A stretch of DNA of 45,845 bases from Chloroflexota bacterium (GCA_023489485.1 JAMDCU010000106.1:1-45845), one strand, 5' to 3'. Shown: positions 16,172-25,451, numbered from the stretch's first letter. Made by a program: numbers and translations. The notes: generated from the sequence alone by a model not told the origin.

Positions 16172-17089
16172 ATGCAGAGGAACTTAACTGAAAGACGAGA
16201 CCGAGAGGCTAATGCGCATGACTTGCAGTTAACCGAGGATCACAGGGAATCTTCAGATCAGAGAGCAGGTGGGAGATTCAGGGATAAAGAGCAGGACGAG
16301 AGGGCAATCGAATCGCGCAACGCGTTGAACGGGTACTCGCGTTCTGATTGGCTGATTATCGCTTTGGTAGGTCTCACGATAGTTCCATTTGTGTTCGTCG
16401 TGTTCTTTGGTCTGGGCAATGGCTCGCCGTTGGCGGTGGTCGCAGTCCTGGGACTCGCGATTGTCGCGGCAGGATTCTTTCTGTCCTGGGCAGTCGAAGG
16501 TCTCGAAACGGTGATGGCACAGTCGCTCGCGCTCGCACTGCTGGCATTGATTGAAGTGGCTCCTGAGTATGCGGTCGAGATCACACTTGCCTGGCGGCAG
16601 CAAATAGAATTGGCGGCGTCCTCGATGACGGTCGCGAATCGCCTCCTCCTGGGCATTGGCTGGCCGCTGATCCTGTTCATCGCCTATTTCAGCGCGCGGC
16701 GCAGAGGCGAAGCGTTTACGGAGATACGCTTGGATCGCCGCCGCTCGGCGGAAATTCCGTTCCTGCTCATCGCGTCGGCGTACTCGTTCATCATCGTGCT
16801 CGAGAGAACGCTGTCCCTCTTTGATTCCGCCGTCCTGATCTTCATCTACGGCGCGTACATTTACACTCAACTGCGGCAACCACGCCTCGATGCGGATGAG
16901 ACGGAAGAGGTTGGCATTGGTATTGGCGGACGCACCAAGGAATTGCGTGGCGCGACGAAATGGATCGCGATTGGCGGTTTCCTGGCTTTTGGCGCATTCG
17001 TGTTGTTCTTTGGTGCCGAACCCTTCATCGAAAGTATTCTCGACCTGGCGCGCGGGTTGGGCGTCTCGCAATTCTTTATGATTCAATAG
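16172..17089 (+). CDS. CaCA-type Na+/Ca2+ exchanger-like protein, N-terminal half (ends at amber codon)
   Basis: 305 residues: a hydrophilic head of about 55 residues, then membrane helices containing the first alpha-repeat 'ALIEVAPEYAVEITLAWR' with the EVAPE motif of cation/Ca2+ exchangers. Translation ends at TAG 17087-17089 within '...SQFFMIQ'. The same frame continues directly into the second half of the family, and 'IQWxAPxxSExPE' is what I expect at this place, so TAG replaces a Trp (TGG) codon. Either this is a nonsense-mutated gene, a sequence error, or a suppressed stop. AAGGAGGAG is found upstream of the start. Confidence 0.75.
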   Translation: MQRNLTERRDREANAHDLQLTEDHRESSDQRAGGRFRDKEQDERAIESRNALNGYSRSDWLIIALVGLTIVPFVFVVFFGLGNGSPLAVVAVLGLAIVAAGFFLSWAVEGLETVMAQSLALALLALIEVAPEYAVEITLAWRQQIELAASSMTVANRLLLGIGWPLILFIAYFSARRRGEAFTEIRLDRRRSAEIPFLLIASAYSFIIVLERTLSLFDSAVLIFIYGAYIYTQLRQPRLDADETEEVGIGIGGRTKELRGATKWIAIGGFLAFGAFVLFFGAEPFIESILDLARGLGVSQFFMIQ

Positions 17090-17101
17090 GTCGCTCCCTT
17101 C

Positions 17102-17857
17102 TTGTCGGAATTTCCAGAGAGTCTGACGGCATTTTTTTGGGCGGCGACGGTCATTTTTGCCGCTCAAGGTCTGAGCAATCTGATTTCTTCCAAGTTGAAC
17201 CAGTGGACCTTGTTGATCGCGGCGATTCCTATCGCCTACAGTTTAAGCGTGGGCAAAATCACGGCGGTGCCACTCACGCCGCAGTCCGTGGACGATTTAT
17301 TCTTGACCGTGGCGCAATCCATGTTCGGCGTGGCGCTACTTTTGAGCCAGCGGTTTCGCCTGCGGGACGCGGTCGCCCTGTTGATTTTGTTCTTGGTCCA
17401 ATTTGCCATCCCCGTCGAATCCATTCGCGTGATTCTCGCGTGGCTCTACCTCGCGCTCGCGGCAGTCGTCTTGGTTCGGCGGCGGCATGAAATCGGTTTG
17501 TTTCGGAAACCCCACAGAACTCGATCAGGAGGTTTGTCATGGCGTACGTCATTTCGCGCTGGTGCATTCGCGGCGGGGAGTGCATCGAGGTGTGTCCGAC
17601 CGACTGCATCGTTCCAGGCCCGAGAGACAACAAGGAGTGGCCTTATCTGTACATTGACCCTGACAAATGCATTGACTGCGGTGCGTGCGTGTCCGAATGT
17701 CCCAAGCATGCGATTTTTCCCGAGGTGGAGGTGCCCGCCGAATACGCAGAAGACATCGCGCTCAACCGCAAGTTCTTTGCCGAGGGACCGGGTTACTGGA
17801 AATTCGACATGGAAGAGTTACGGAAAGAGCGTGCGCCCGCGTGATTCCCGAAGTTGA
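17102..17857 (+). CDS. CaCA-type exchanger-like protein, C-terminal half
   Basis: In the same frame as the previous feature, only the TAG and four codons apart. It carries the second alpha-repeat region 'FPESLTAFFWAATVIFAAQGL' and 'SSKLNQWTLLIAAIPIAYSL', which together with the first half make a complete two-repeat exchanger. Sequence beyond about 17525 ('RKPHRTRSGG...') loses protein character and overlaps the ferredoxin gene in another frame, so the annotated end at 17857 is probably not functional and the original stop appears lost. No ribosome binding site precedes the TTG at 17102, arguing that it is not an independent gene. Confidence 0.65.
   Translation: MSEFPESLTAFFWAATVIFAAQGLSNLISSKLNQWTLLIAAIPIAYSLSVGKITAVPLTPQSVDDLFLTVAQSMFGVALLLSQRFRLRDAVALLILFLVQFAIPVESIRVILAWLYLALAAVVLVRRRHEIGLFRKPHRTRSGGLSWRTSFRAGAFAAGSASRCVRPTASFQARETTRSGLICTLTLTNALTAVRACPNVPSMRFFPRWRCPPNTQKTSRSTASSLPRDRVTGNSTWKSYGKSVRPRDSRS
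17539..17844 (+). CDS. ferredoxin with two Fe-S cluster motifs
   Basis: ATG at 17539 behind AGGAGG. The 101-residue protein has an N-terminal set 'WCIRGGECIEVCPTDCI' and a second set 'CIDCGACVSECPKHAIF', the pattern of bacterial 7Fe/8Fe ferredoxins with a C-terminal extension. The first motif has five residues between its first two Cys... 'CIRGGEC', rather than CxxC, favouring a 3Fe-4S or modified cluster there. It is a small cytosolic electron carrier. Its start overlaps the decayed tail of the exchanger ORF, and MgtC overlaps its stop by 4 nt. Confidence 0.9.
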   Translation: MAYVISRWCIRGGECIEVCPTDCIVPGPRDNKEWPYLYIDPDKCIDCGACVSECPKHAIFPEVEVPAEYAEDIALNRKFFAEGPGYWKFDMEELRKERAPA

Positions 17858-18302
17858 TCTGCTACTGCTATTGAGAGCATCGCTCGCGGCGGCGCTGGGA
17901 CTCGTCATCGGCTGGGAGCGCGAGAGCTGGGGGTCGCCTGCCGGAGACGGGACAATCGCGCTCCTCGGCTTGGGGTCGGCTGTGTTTACGGCGCTTGCTC
18001 TCAGCATTGTTTCCAATCAGGCGGATCGCATCGTTGCGGGGATCGTCACAGGTGTCGGCTTTCTCGGCGCGGGCGTCGTGATGCGTCAGAGTACCGGTGA
18101 GGTGCGCGGACTGACGACAGCCGCAAGCGTTTGGGCGGTCGCGGGCGTGGGTGTGGTCATCGGCACGGGACGTTACTTGCAAGGCGTACTGCTAGCGGCG
18201 CTGATCCTGCTGATCTTGATCTGGGAGGCATTGCCGATTGTGTCGGGGATCGGGCACCGGAAGAAGCGCGCGCCCGGGGAAGAACTATCAAGGCCGAGAT
18301 AA
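17841..18302 (+). CDS. MgtC/SapB-family membrane protein
   Basis: GTG at 17841 overlaps the ferredoxin stop (GTGA), suggesting translational coupling. The 153-residue protein has the MgtC hallmarks: 'ASLAAALGLVIGWERE' (the conserved GxERE), 'GVGFLGAGVVMRQ' and 'VRGLTTAASVWAVAGVGVVIGTGRY', with about four membrane helices. Family members influence magnesium homeostasis and membrane energetics; most environmental copies are uncharacterised. It lacks the C-terminal ACT-like domain of Salmonella MgtC, as is usual for the short SapB type. Confidence 0.9.
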   Translation: MIPEVDLLLLLRASLAAALGLVIGWERESWGSPAGDGTIALLGLGSAVFTALALSIVSNQADRIVAGIVTGVGFLGAGVVMRQSTGEVRGLTTAASVWAVAGVGVVIGTGRYLQGVLLAALILLILIWEALPIVSGIGHRKKRAPGEELSRPR

Positions 18303-18764
18303 TGACGACCTGAAACGCGTAGCCTCTGGCCCCAGTTCCCTTCCGAAATGAGTCAAGGGGCGAGTTGATTCTAACCACAAAAGAGACTTCGGTTTCTATG
18401 GGAAAGGTATCGCTTTCAAACGCGATGCAGACGACGATAAGGCACCGTTGTTGGAGAAAATGCGCGACGTGACCGTCGCGGCAATTAGCCTACTCCCTCT
18501 TGCGGCGAAACCCCCATGATCCCGCCAGGGCTGATATTTGCTCAGATCTGTTGACCGGCGCAGGGTCGAGCTGCTGGCGAAACTCTCCGCCGATCCAACG
18601 GAACTGCCAGATCGAGTAAAGCCGCAACGGCTGACGAGCCACGGATTCGTGGCGGTATATATAGGCAGTCCTCCCGGCGATGGAGGAAAGCCTTCGTCTG
18701 TTGGGGATATCCGGTCGTCGCTAATAAATGAATCTGGCGACTTGAGCGCCTAAAGGAGAAACAC
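18303..18764 (+). other. 462-nt gap with a possible gene remnant
   Basis: Frame 1 around 18352-18520 reads 'HKRDFGFYGKGIAFKRD' and 'APLLEKMRDVTVAAISLLPL' before TGA, which has protein-like composition but no start codon or ribosome binding site, so it may be the end of a decayed gene. The remainder (18530-18764) holds no convincing ORF and presumably the promoter for the downstream ATPase. Confidence 0.3.
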
Positions 18765-20885
18765 ATGAGTGACACCCAGGAACTTGAACTACGCGTCGCG
18801 AATCTGGATTGCGAACACGACGCCGCCGCGATTGAGCGCGGCTTGCAGGGATTCGCAGGACTTGTCGGGCTGAAAGTGTACCCCAGCTCCGCCAAGGTCG
18901 CGATCACGTATGACCCAACCTCAACCAAGCCGGAAATGCTGAAAGGAAAACTCGAAGCGCTGGGCTTCCCCCCACAACAAGGCATGCAGATGGCGGAGCA
19001 GCCCAAGGTCTGGCGCAATCCAAAGGTGTTGACCTCGGCAGCGTCAGGTGTGCTCCTTTTGATCGGATGGCTCATCGGACTCGCGGGTGCGCCTGCCATC
19101 GTCTCCGATATCATCTACATCGCCGCGAGTCTCATCGGCGGATACTTCTTCGGACGCGAAGCCATCGAAGAGTTGGTTTTCGAGCGCGAAATCGGAATTG
19201 AGCTCTTGATGGGCACGGCGGCGATTGTCGCGACGCTGATGGGGCTAGCCGCCGAAGGTGCGACGCTCGTCTTTCTGTATTCGATCAGCGAAGCTGCGGA
19301 GGGCTATACGGAAGAAAAAACCCGCGCGGCGATCAAAGCGTTGATGAACCTCGCGCCGAAGGTCGCACTCGTGCGCCGCGATTCGGTTGAACGCGAGATT
19401 CCCGTCGAAGAACTGGTGGTCGGCGATGTGTTCATCGTCAAGCCCGGTCAGGCAGTGGCCACCGACGGTGTGATTCTCGTCGGTGCGTCCAGTGTCAACC
19501 AAGCTCCGGTCACTGGCGAAAGTGTGCCCGTCGAAAAACAGGTGGATGACGTGGTCTTTGCGGGAAGCATCAACGGCGAAGGTGCGCTTGAAGTGCGCGC
19601 GACGAAAACATTCGCGGACAACACCATCGCACGTATCATCCACCTGGTCGAGGAGGCGCAAGAGAAGAAAGGTAAGAGCCAGCGCTTCATCGAAAGATTC
19701 GGTGCGCGCTACAGTCCCTCCGTACTTGCCATTGGCCTCTTGATTGCGATTCTGCCGCCCCTCTTGGTCAGCGCAGATTGGCTCACGTGGATTACGCGCG
19801 CGACTGTGTTCATCGTCGCCGCCGCGCCGTGTGCGCTCGTCATCTCGATTCCGATTACGCTGGTCGCGTCGCTGGGGACAGGCGCGCGACAGGGCGTACT
19901 CATCAAAGGCGGCGTGTACGTCGAAGAATTGGCGAAGGTGAAGGTGATTGCCATGGACAAGACAGGCACGCTGACGCGCGGCGAGCCAGAAGTGACGGAT
20001 GTAGTATCGTGTCGCCACGAACAGTCCAGATCGCCACAAGAGGTCCTAGCGATGGCGGCAGGCATCGAACGGCGCAGCGAGCATCCGCTCGCGCGTGCGA
20101 TTACGCGTCACGCCGAGGCGGAGAAGGTCACGCCCATCGAAGTGATTGAGTTTCGGGCGCTGACGGGTGCAGGCGCATCCGCGCGATTGAACGGGAACAC
20201 GCTATACATCGGCAGTCCCGATTTGTTTCACTCGCGCTTGGGTGTGACGCTCGATTGCGCGTGGGACGACATCAATCACTTACAGGGTGAAGGTAAAACG
20301 GTGGTGGTGGTTGGGGACGATAAGGCGCCGTGGGGCTTGATCGCCATCCGCGACAACATTCGCTCGAATGCAGCAAAGGCGATTGACGCCATCCACGCGG
20401 CCGGCGTGCAAAAGGTGGTGATGCTCACAGGTGATAACGAGCGAACCGCCCAAGCTATCGCAAAAGAACTGGGTATTGACGAAATCTACGCAGACTTGAA
20501 ACCCGAAGACAAGGTAACGAAAGTGCGCGAACTATCTCAGCGATACGGACACGTCGCGATGGTCGGCGATGGTGTAAACGATGCGCCCGCGCTCGCCGAG
20601 GCGACCGTCGGCATCGCGATGGGCGCGGCGGGCACGGATGTCGCGCTGGAAACGGCGGATGTCGCGCTGATGGCAGACGATCTGGAGAAACTCGCGTACG
20701 CGCTGAAACTGGCGAAACGCAATCAATCGGTCGTGAATCAGAATCTCGCACTATCGGCGCTCGTAGTCGGCTCGCTCATCATCGGCGCCATTCTCGGCGT
20801 GTTCACGTTGCCCATTGCGGTCGTGGGGCACGAGGTCAGCGAATGGGTCGTCATTGCGAGTGGGTTGCGGATGCTGCGGGCGTAA
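18765..20885 (+). CDS. P1B-type heavy-metal ATPase (APC motif, Zn/Cd/Co type)
   Basis: 706 residues with AAAGGAGAAA upstream. The N-terminal ferredoxin-like domain has 'NLDCEHDAAAIERGL', one Cys with Glu/His/Asp instead of the CxxC of Cu chaperones. Then come membrane helices, 'TGESVPVEKQ', intramembrane 'AAAPCALVISIP', 'DKTGTLTRGEP', 'SEHPLARA' and 'GDGVNDAPAL'. The mixed Cys/acid HMA site and the APC rather than CPC motif point to divalent metals (Zn, Cd, Co, perhaps Pb) rather than Cu(I). The DUF2085 and DUF302 genes follow directly, so they probably share a transcript. Confidence 0.92.
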   Translation: MSDTQELELRVANLDCEHDAAAIERGLQGFAGLVGLKVYPSSAKVAITYDPTSTKPEMLKGKLEALGFPPQQGMQMAEQPKVWRNPKVLTSAASGVLLLIGWLIGLAGAPAIVSDIIYIAASLIGGYFFGREAIEELVFEREIGIELLMGTAAIVATLMGLAAEGATLVFLYSISEAAEGYTEEKTRAAIKALMNLAPKVALVRRDSVEREIPVEELVVGDVFIVKPGQAVATDGVILVGASSVNQAPVTGESVPVEKQVDDVVFAGSINGEGALEVRATKTFADNTIARIIHLVEEAQEKKGKSQRFIERFGARYSPSVLAIGLLIAILPPLLVSADWLTWITRATVFIVAAAPCALVISIPITLVASLGTGARQGVLIKGGVYVEELAKVKVIAMDKTGTLTRGEPEVTDVVSCRHEQSRSPQEVLAMAAGIERRSEHPLARAITRHAEAEKVTPIEVIEFRALTGAGASARLNGNTLYIGSPDLFHSRLGVTLDCAWDDINHLQGEGKTVVVVGDDKAPWGLIAIRDNIRSNAAKAIDAIHAAGVQKVVMLTGDNERTAQAIAKELGIDEIYADLKPEDKVTKVRELSQRYGHVAMVGDGVNDAPALAEATVGIAMGAAGTDVALETADVALMADDLEKLAYALKLAKRNQSVVNQNLALSALVVGSLIIGAILGVFTLPIAVVGHEVSEWVVIASGLRMLRA

Positions 20886-20886
20886 C

Positions 20887-21657
20887 ATGACACCGATAGA
20901 CCGTGTTCCTCTTGTTCCTGACCGTGAACGATCGCGTGGGATATTGCTCAATCGCCTTCTTTACCAGTTGAGACGCCAGTGGCTGCTCATATTCGGTTTG
21001 TCGTTTCTGCTGTTCATGGGATTGCCATGGCTCGCGCCGGTGTTCAAGGAACTGGGCGGGACGAGTGCCGGGAATGCCATCGACGTGATCTAGTCGTTCG
21101 AGTGTCACCAACTGCCGCGGCGCGCCTACTTTCTCTTCGGCCAAGAGATGACCTGTTCGCTGGCTGAGATACAGGCGGCATGGCAACACACCAACGACGC
21201 GCTCATCCTGCGCCAATTCACCGGCAACCCAGAAATGGGCTGGAAATTGGCTTGGTGTGAACGATCGACCTGGATGGATGCCAGTATGTTCGTGAGTGGG
21301 GTGTTCTACGGGAGTTTCCGCAAACGGCTCAAGCCGTTGTCGCCGTGGATGTTCGTTTTGTTTGCCGTGCCATTCGCGATTGACGGCGGCACACACTTTA
21401 CCAGCGATCTGTTTGGGATCGGTAACGGCTTTCGCGACAGCAACATCTGGTTGGTAGTGCTCACCAACAACAGCATGCCTGGGGCCTTCTACGCGGGCGA
21501 TGCGCTTGGCTCGTTCAATTCGTGGATGCGGATCGCGACGGGCGTGTTGTTCGGAATCGGATTCGCGTGGCTGGCGTATCCACAATTTGACTACGCGTCT
21601 GCGGGAGTAGCGCACACAATCGAAATAAAGTTTCAGAAAGCAGGTCTTGCGCTGTGA
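20887..21657 (+). pseudogene. DUF2085 membrane protein interrupted by an in-frame amber codon
   Basis: ATG at 20887 follows the ATPase stop by 1 nt. The frame reads one membrane helix, then TAG at 21091-21093, and continues in the same frame with 'SFECHQLPRRAYFLFG', the DUF2085 hallmark (CHQLPxRSxFLFG), and three or more further helices up to 21657. Family members as I remember them have an aromatic residue near the amber position ('YSxxCHQLP'), so TAC or TAT to TAG is plausible. Counted whole it is 256 residues. The piece after 21148 has no ribosome binding site. Either inactivated, a consensus error, or read through. Confidence 0.65.
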
Positions 21658-21743
21658 CCAATTCTCGCGGGCTGATTCGAAGCTAGGATGTGTGAGGGCC
21701 TACATAGCCCATCGAAAAAGACATTGAAAGGAGTTCAGTTACA

Positions 21744-22151
21744 ATGGCACCGTATGGAATGCAGATTACACTCCCAGGCTCCCTGGAAGAAATCAAAGCC
21801 AGGGTGGTCGAGGCGCTAAAGCAGCAGGGGTTCGGCGTACTCACCGAGATTGACGTACAAAAGACCTTGAAGCAAAAGATCGGCGTAGACTTTGAGCCCT
21901 ATCTGATCCTGGGGGCGTGCAACCCGCAACTTGCCCATAGAGCCCTTTCCGCAGATCGTTCCATCGGCTTATTGCTACCATGCAACGTGGTATTGCGGAG
22001 CACGGGAGAGACGGTGGAAGTCAGTATCCTTGATCCCGAGGTGATGTTTAGTGTGGCTGAACCAGAGACCCAGGCACTCCTGGCTACGCTTCCTCAGGCT
22101 GCGAAAACTCGTTTGCAAAATGCGCTGGCGACTCTGAAGAACCAGGGCTGA
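21744..22151 (+). CDS. DUF302 protein
   Basis: 135 residues, ATG at 21744 behind AAAGGAG. The family pattern is clear: an alternating N-terminal beta-alpha-beta ('MQITLPGSLEEIKARVVEALKQQGFGVLTEIDVQ'), then 'LILGACNPQLAHRALSADRSIGLLLPCNVVLR'. DUF302 proteins are small, possibly dimeric, often found beside metal transport and sulfur genes; the two conserved Cys (GACNP and LPCNV) suggest thiol or metal chemistry. It lies between two DUF2085 genes and after a metal ATPase. Confidence 0.92.
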   Translation: MAPYGMQITLPGSLEEIKARVVEALKQQGFGVLTEIDVQKTLKQKIGVDFEPYLILGACNPQLAHRALSADRSIGLLLPCNVVLRSTGETVEVSILDPEVMFSVAEPETQALLATLPQAAKTRLQNALATLKNQG

Positions 22152-22159
22152 AACACCAA

Positions 22160-23062
22160 GTGGAAAACTTCAAAGTAAATAACGCAGCCCTGCCGCGACG
22201 CGCCAAGCTCATCCCGTGGATCGGCCCAACTTTTCTGATCGCGGTCGTGGTGATCTTTCTGCTGCTACCGTTTCCATTGATGGACAAGCTGCACGGCGTC
22301 TGCTTCGGCATCTGACCGCAGCGTCCCAGCCACTCGTACCTTCTGGGTGGCACGACGCTTCCGGGTGAAGCGTTTCTGCGCGCGAACGTGCCTGGGTTCG
22401 CGCTAATTGATCCTGAAGAGCCAATGATTTTGCCATTGGAAGCACGCATGTTTGGAATGTTCGTCGGCTTTAGCGTGGTGTGGGCGTACTTGATCGCAAT
22501 CGGACGCGGGCGCGCGAAAGGGATGCCGCCCGCGCCGATTCTCTTGACCCTCGTCCTATTCGTCGGCGTGATGGGCGTGGATGGGCTCAACGCAACGGCA
22601 TACGATCTTCACCAGAATCTGCCGTTAATTCCATTTCTGTACGAACCCCGTCTGCAATGGCGGCTAGCCACGGGCGTGCTCACGGGTATCGCCTTTGCAG
22701 GCATCTTGACGCCCGTCGTGAACTTTACGCTGTGGCGCGCGAATGATCCTCGTCCGATCATAGAGAATTGGAAACAGGTCCTCATCGCGCTGGCGCTCGC
22801 CGCTGGGTTGTTCATCGCGAACGAATCCCGTCTCGGTATCCTGTTCTATCCGTTCGCGATCCTCACGGACGTGAGTGTGTTGATATTGGTTGGATTCATC
22901 AATATGGTCTTTGTGGTGTCCTTCTGCCGCAAAGAGGGGCTTACCGTCACCTGGTTTGACGCGCTCAATCCATTGGCGTTGGGCGTCTTCCTGGGGTTGA
23001 TCGAACTCGGCGTATTATCGTTGATGCGCTACGCGGTGTTGGGGACGACGATATTGCCCTAA
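22160..23062 (+). CDS. DUF2085 membrane protein, predicted selenoprotein
   Basis: The frame starts at GTG 22160, 8 nt after DUF302, with the in-frame TGA at 22313-22315 as codon 52. Before it: one membrane helix and 'LHGVCFGI'. After it: 'PQRPSHSYLLGG', 'LPLEARMFGMFVGF' and five further helices, all one frame, 300 residues. In the DUF2085 homologues I remember the block reads Cys-Pro-Gln-Arg-Pro-Ser-His-Ser, so TGA sits on the conserved Cys. A strong SECIS-like hairpin follows. The track sees only the part from 22388. The role of DUF2085 is unknown; the conserved Cys next to a membrane helix, made Sec here, suggests redox or soft-metal chemistry at the membrane face. Confidence 0.82.
22321..22358 (+). 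other. candidate bacterial SECIS hairpin of the DUF2085 gene
   Basis: An outer stem GCGTC/GACGC (22321-22325 with 22354-22358) encloses an inner 7-bp stem GCCACTC/GGGTGGC (22329-22335 with 22345-22351, one U-G pair). The apical loop GTACCTTCT starts with GU, 21 nt after the TGA. Stem length, distance and G at the loop start match bacterial SECIS rules well. Confidence 0.78.
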
Positions 23063-23148
23063 ACCGTGGGTAGCAATTCGGACGGTTCGTCATTGGAATG
23101 TGACAGATCGTAGAGATGTTGAGGGTAACTCACCAAACACGCACAAGT

Positions 23149-23182
23149 TCTTCGACAATTCTTCACATCTCGCGTGTACTAT
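23149..23182 (+). promoter_or_regulatory. response-regulator box and promoter of the two-component operon
   Basis: Two adjacent 11-bp direct repeats TCTTCGACAAT and TCTTCACATCT (23149-23170) end 6 nt before a -10-like TACTAT (23177-23182). OmpR/PhoB-type regulators bind 11-bp direct repeats in place of the -35. The same arrangement recurs before the two downstream Met/Gly-rich protein genes, so this operon probably regulates itself. Confidence 0.72.
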
Positions 23183-23237
23183 CTGGTGTGCGGGATGTAA
23201 TGTGCGCGGGAATGAGCGGGGGATAGAAGGAATGGCC

Positions 23238-23924
23238 ATGGGCAAGAAGATTTTGATTGTCGATGACGAAAAAAAGATCGTGAAGGTGGTGCGCGGCTAT
23301 CTGGAACAGGCGGCCTTCAGCGTCGTCGTCGCTTGCGACGGCAAGCAAGCGCTCACTGTGTTTCGCCATGAAAAACCGGACCTCGTTCTCCTGGATCTCA
23401 ATTTGCCCGAAATGGACGGACTCGATGTCGCCCGCGCCCTGCGCCAAGACTCGTCAGTGCCGATCATCATGTTGACGGCGCGAATCGAAGAAACGGACCG
23501 TTTGATCGGTTTGGAACTCGGCGCGGATGATTACGTCACCAAGCCGTTTAGTCCGCGGGAGGTCGTGGCGCGCGTGCGGACCGTCCTTCGCCGTGTGGAG
23601 GGTCAGACGGCAACCATCGAAATCTTGCGTGCGGGCGCCATTGAACTCGACGCGACCACGCACACTGTAACCGTGCTGGGCAAACCGGCGGAGCTGACGC
23701 CGACCGAATTCGACCTGCTGAAAGTGTTAATACTAACCCCTGGGCGGGTCTACACACGGCTGCAATTGCTCGACCAAGTGCAAGGCGAGACCTATGACGG
23801 CTACGAGCGGACGGTGGATGCACACATCAAGAACTTGCGTCGCAAGATTGGAGATGACCCGAAACAGCCGCACATCATCCTGACGGTGTTCGGGATCGGT
23901 TACAAATTCGCGGAAGGAATGTGA
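23238..23924 (+). CDS. OmpR/PhoB-family response regulator
   Basis: Start set at ATG 23238, 6 nt after AAGGA; 23232 is also possible, and the track's 23100 start is too long. The 228-residue protein has a receiver with '[14 protein letters not shown]', phosphoacceptor in '[13 protein letters not shown]', 'IIMLTAR' and the Lys of '[10 protein letters not shown]', then a C-terminal winged helix ('[29 protein letters not shown]', '[13 protein letters not shown]'). It pairs with the kinase 12 nt downstream. Three promoters with 11-bp tandem boxes in the next 3 kb look like its regulon. The Met-rich sensor and targets suggest a copper or other soft-metal envelope response. Confidence 0.93.
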   Translation: MGKKILIVDDEKKIVKVVRGYLEQAAFSVVVACDGKQALTVFRHEKPDLVLLDLNLPEMDGLDVARALRQDSSVPIIMLTARIEETDRLIGLELGADDYVTKPFSPREVVARVRTVLRRVEGQTATIEILRAGAIELDATTHTVTVLGKPAELTPTEFDLLKVLILTPGRVYTRLQLLDQVQGETYDGYERTVDAHIKNLRRKIGDDPKQPHIILTVFGIGYKFAEGM

Positions 23925-23935
23925 GGAGAGGATCA

Positions 23936-25393
23936 ATGCGCAGCTTGCGGGTTCGCTTGATGGGCGCGTTCGTCGTGGTCATCGTCGTCGGTATGGTCGT
24001 CGTCGCGGTTCTCGCCCATCGCGCGACGGCGAGTGAGTTTCAACTCTACGTCACGCGCGGCGGGCAGGCGTGGGCGCAGCGCCTGGCACCCACGCTGGCC
24101 GCCTATTACGCGCAGAACAAGAGTTGGAATGGAGTGGACGCGCTCCTGCGACCCTCGCCGCGCAGCACGGGCAGCGCGCCCAATTGGGGAATGGGTTCGT
24201 GGATGATGGGCGGGATGGGCGGCATGACCGGGCGCGACTGGGACATGGGGCCCATGATGATGGACTGGGAAATGTGGACGGCGATGGACCTACGCCTGGT
24301 TCTCGCCGACGCCCAGGGCAATGTCATCGCGGATTCGACGAACGAATGGAACGGACGGGCGCTCCCAACGACTGCGCTGAAAGAGGCCACGCCGATTCAG
24401 GTGAATGGGCGCACCGTCGGCTCGCTCGTCGTCACTACACTCGATACGTCGCGCGCGGCAAACACACCCGCCAGCGACTTTCTCAGTTCCGTCAATCGTT
24501 CGATTCTGCTCGCCGCGCTCGCGTCGGGCGTGATTGCGCTCGCGCTCGGTTTCGTTCTCTTTCGCCAAATCACGTCACCGATCAGCGCGATGATCGTCGC
24601 CGCGCGGAACATCGCGGCGGGTGATTTGCGCCAACGCGTCGCAGTGCGGGATGGCGACGAAATCGGACAACTCGGCGGTGCGTTCAACACGATGGCGGAC
24701 CATCTGGCGCGACAAGAGGAATTGCGTCACAATCTGCTCGCCGACATCGCGCATGAATTGCGCAATCCACTGGGCGTGATTCAAAGCGAGTTGGAGGCGA
24801 TGCTCGATGGAGTGAATCCGTTGAATGCGGAGGGCGTCGAATCGGTTCACGCCGAGACCTTGTTCCTCACGCGCTTGATCAATGATCTGCGGGTCTTGTC
24901 GCTTGCCGAAGCGGGGCAACTCAAACTCGAACGCGCGCCGAACGATGTCGCCGCGCTCGCGCGGGACATAGTCGAGCGAACGCAGACCCAGGCGCAGGAA
25001 AAGAATATCGCGCTTGAACTCAACGCGCCCGCCGTCGTGCCTAAAGCCAACGTGGACCCGGACCGCATCGCCCAAGTGATTCGCAACCTGGTATCGAATG
25101 CACTGCGCTACGCACCGAACGATGGACAGGTCACCGTACGGGTCAACGCGACGAACAGCGCCATCAAAATTAGCGTGAGCGACAATGGCACAGGAATTGC
25201 GCCGGAAGACGTGCCGCATGTCTTCGACCGCTTTTATCGCGCGGACAAATCGCGGACGCGTGCGAGCGGCGGTTCGGGCTTGGGGCTTGCCATCGTCAAG
25301 CAGTTGGTCGAGGCGCACGGTGGGCGCGTGGGCGTGGAAAGTGAAAAGGGGAAAGGCGCGCGTTTTTGGTTCACACTGCCCATCGCGGCGTAG
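23936..25393 (+). CDS. sensor histidine kinase with Met/Trp-rich extracytoplasmic loop
   Basis: ATG at 23936 after AGGAGAG; 485 residues. Order: TM1 (about 8-28), an about 160-residue external region with a striking stretch '[18 protein letters not shown]' and '[17 protein letters not shown]', TM2 (about 190-212), HAMP, dimerisation helix with phospho-His in '[15 protein letters not shown]', and ATPase motifs '[11 protein letters not shown]', '[13 protein letters not shown]', '[19 protein letters not shown]'. The Met cluster is a plausible Cu(I)/Ag(I) binding site, as Met-rich loops bind these metals in CusF/CopC-type proteins. It would phosphorylate the adjacent regulator. Confidence 0.93.
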   Translation: MRSLRVRLMGAFVVVIVVGMVVVAVLAHRATASEFQLYVTRGGQAWAQRLAPTLAAYYAQNKSWNGVDALLRPSPRSTGSAPNWGMGSWMMGGMGGMTGRDWDMGPMMMDWEMWTAMDLRLVLADAQGNVIADSTNEWNGRALPTTALKEATPIQVNGRTVGSLVVTTLDTSRAANTPASDFLSSVNRSILLAALASGVIALALGFVLFRQITSPISAMIVAARNIAAGDLRQRVAVRDGDEIGQLGGAFNTMADHLARQEELRHNLLADIAHELRNPLGVIQSELEAMLDGVNPLNAEGVESVHAETLFLTRLINDLRVLSLAEAGQLKLERAPNDVAALARDIVERTQTQAQEKNIALELNAPAVVPKANVDPDRIAQVIRNLVSNALRYAPNDGQVTVRVNATNSAIKISVSDNGTGIAPEDVPHVFDRFYRADKSRTRASGGSGLGLAIVKQLVEAHGGRVGVESEKGKGARFWFTLPIAA

Positions 25394-25395
25394 GA

Positions 25396-25451
25396 TCTTC
25401 ACAAACTCCGCACTCCATCTTCACAACCGCTTCACACCTTTTTGCGATACT
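25396..25451 (+). promoter_or_regulatory. four tandem 11-bp regulator boxes and promoter
   Basis: TCTTCACAAAC, TCCGCACTCCA, TCTTCACAACC and GCTTCACACCT follow one another at exact 11-bp steps (25396-25439), then 6 nt and the -10-like GATACT (25446-25451). The architecture matches the promoters at 23149 and 25953. Confidence 0.8.

Noticed and set aside
16172-21657. Pyrrolysine at the two in-frame TAGs
   Set aside because: Expected residues are Trp and probably Tyr, the families are not methylamine methyltransferases, and no pyl gene is in the window.
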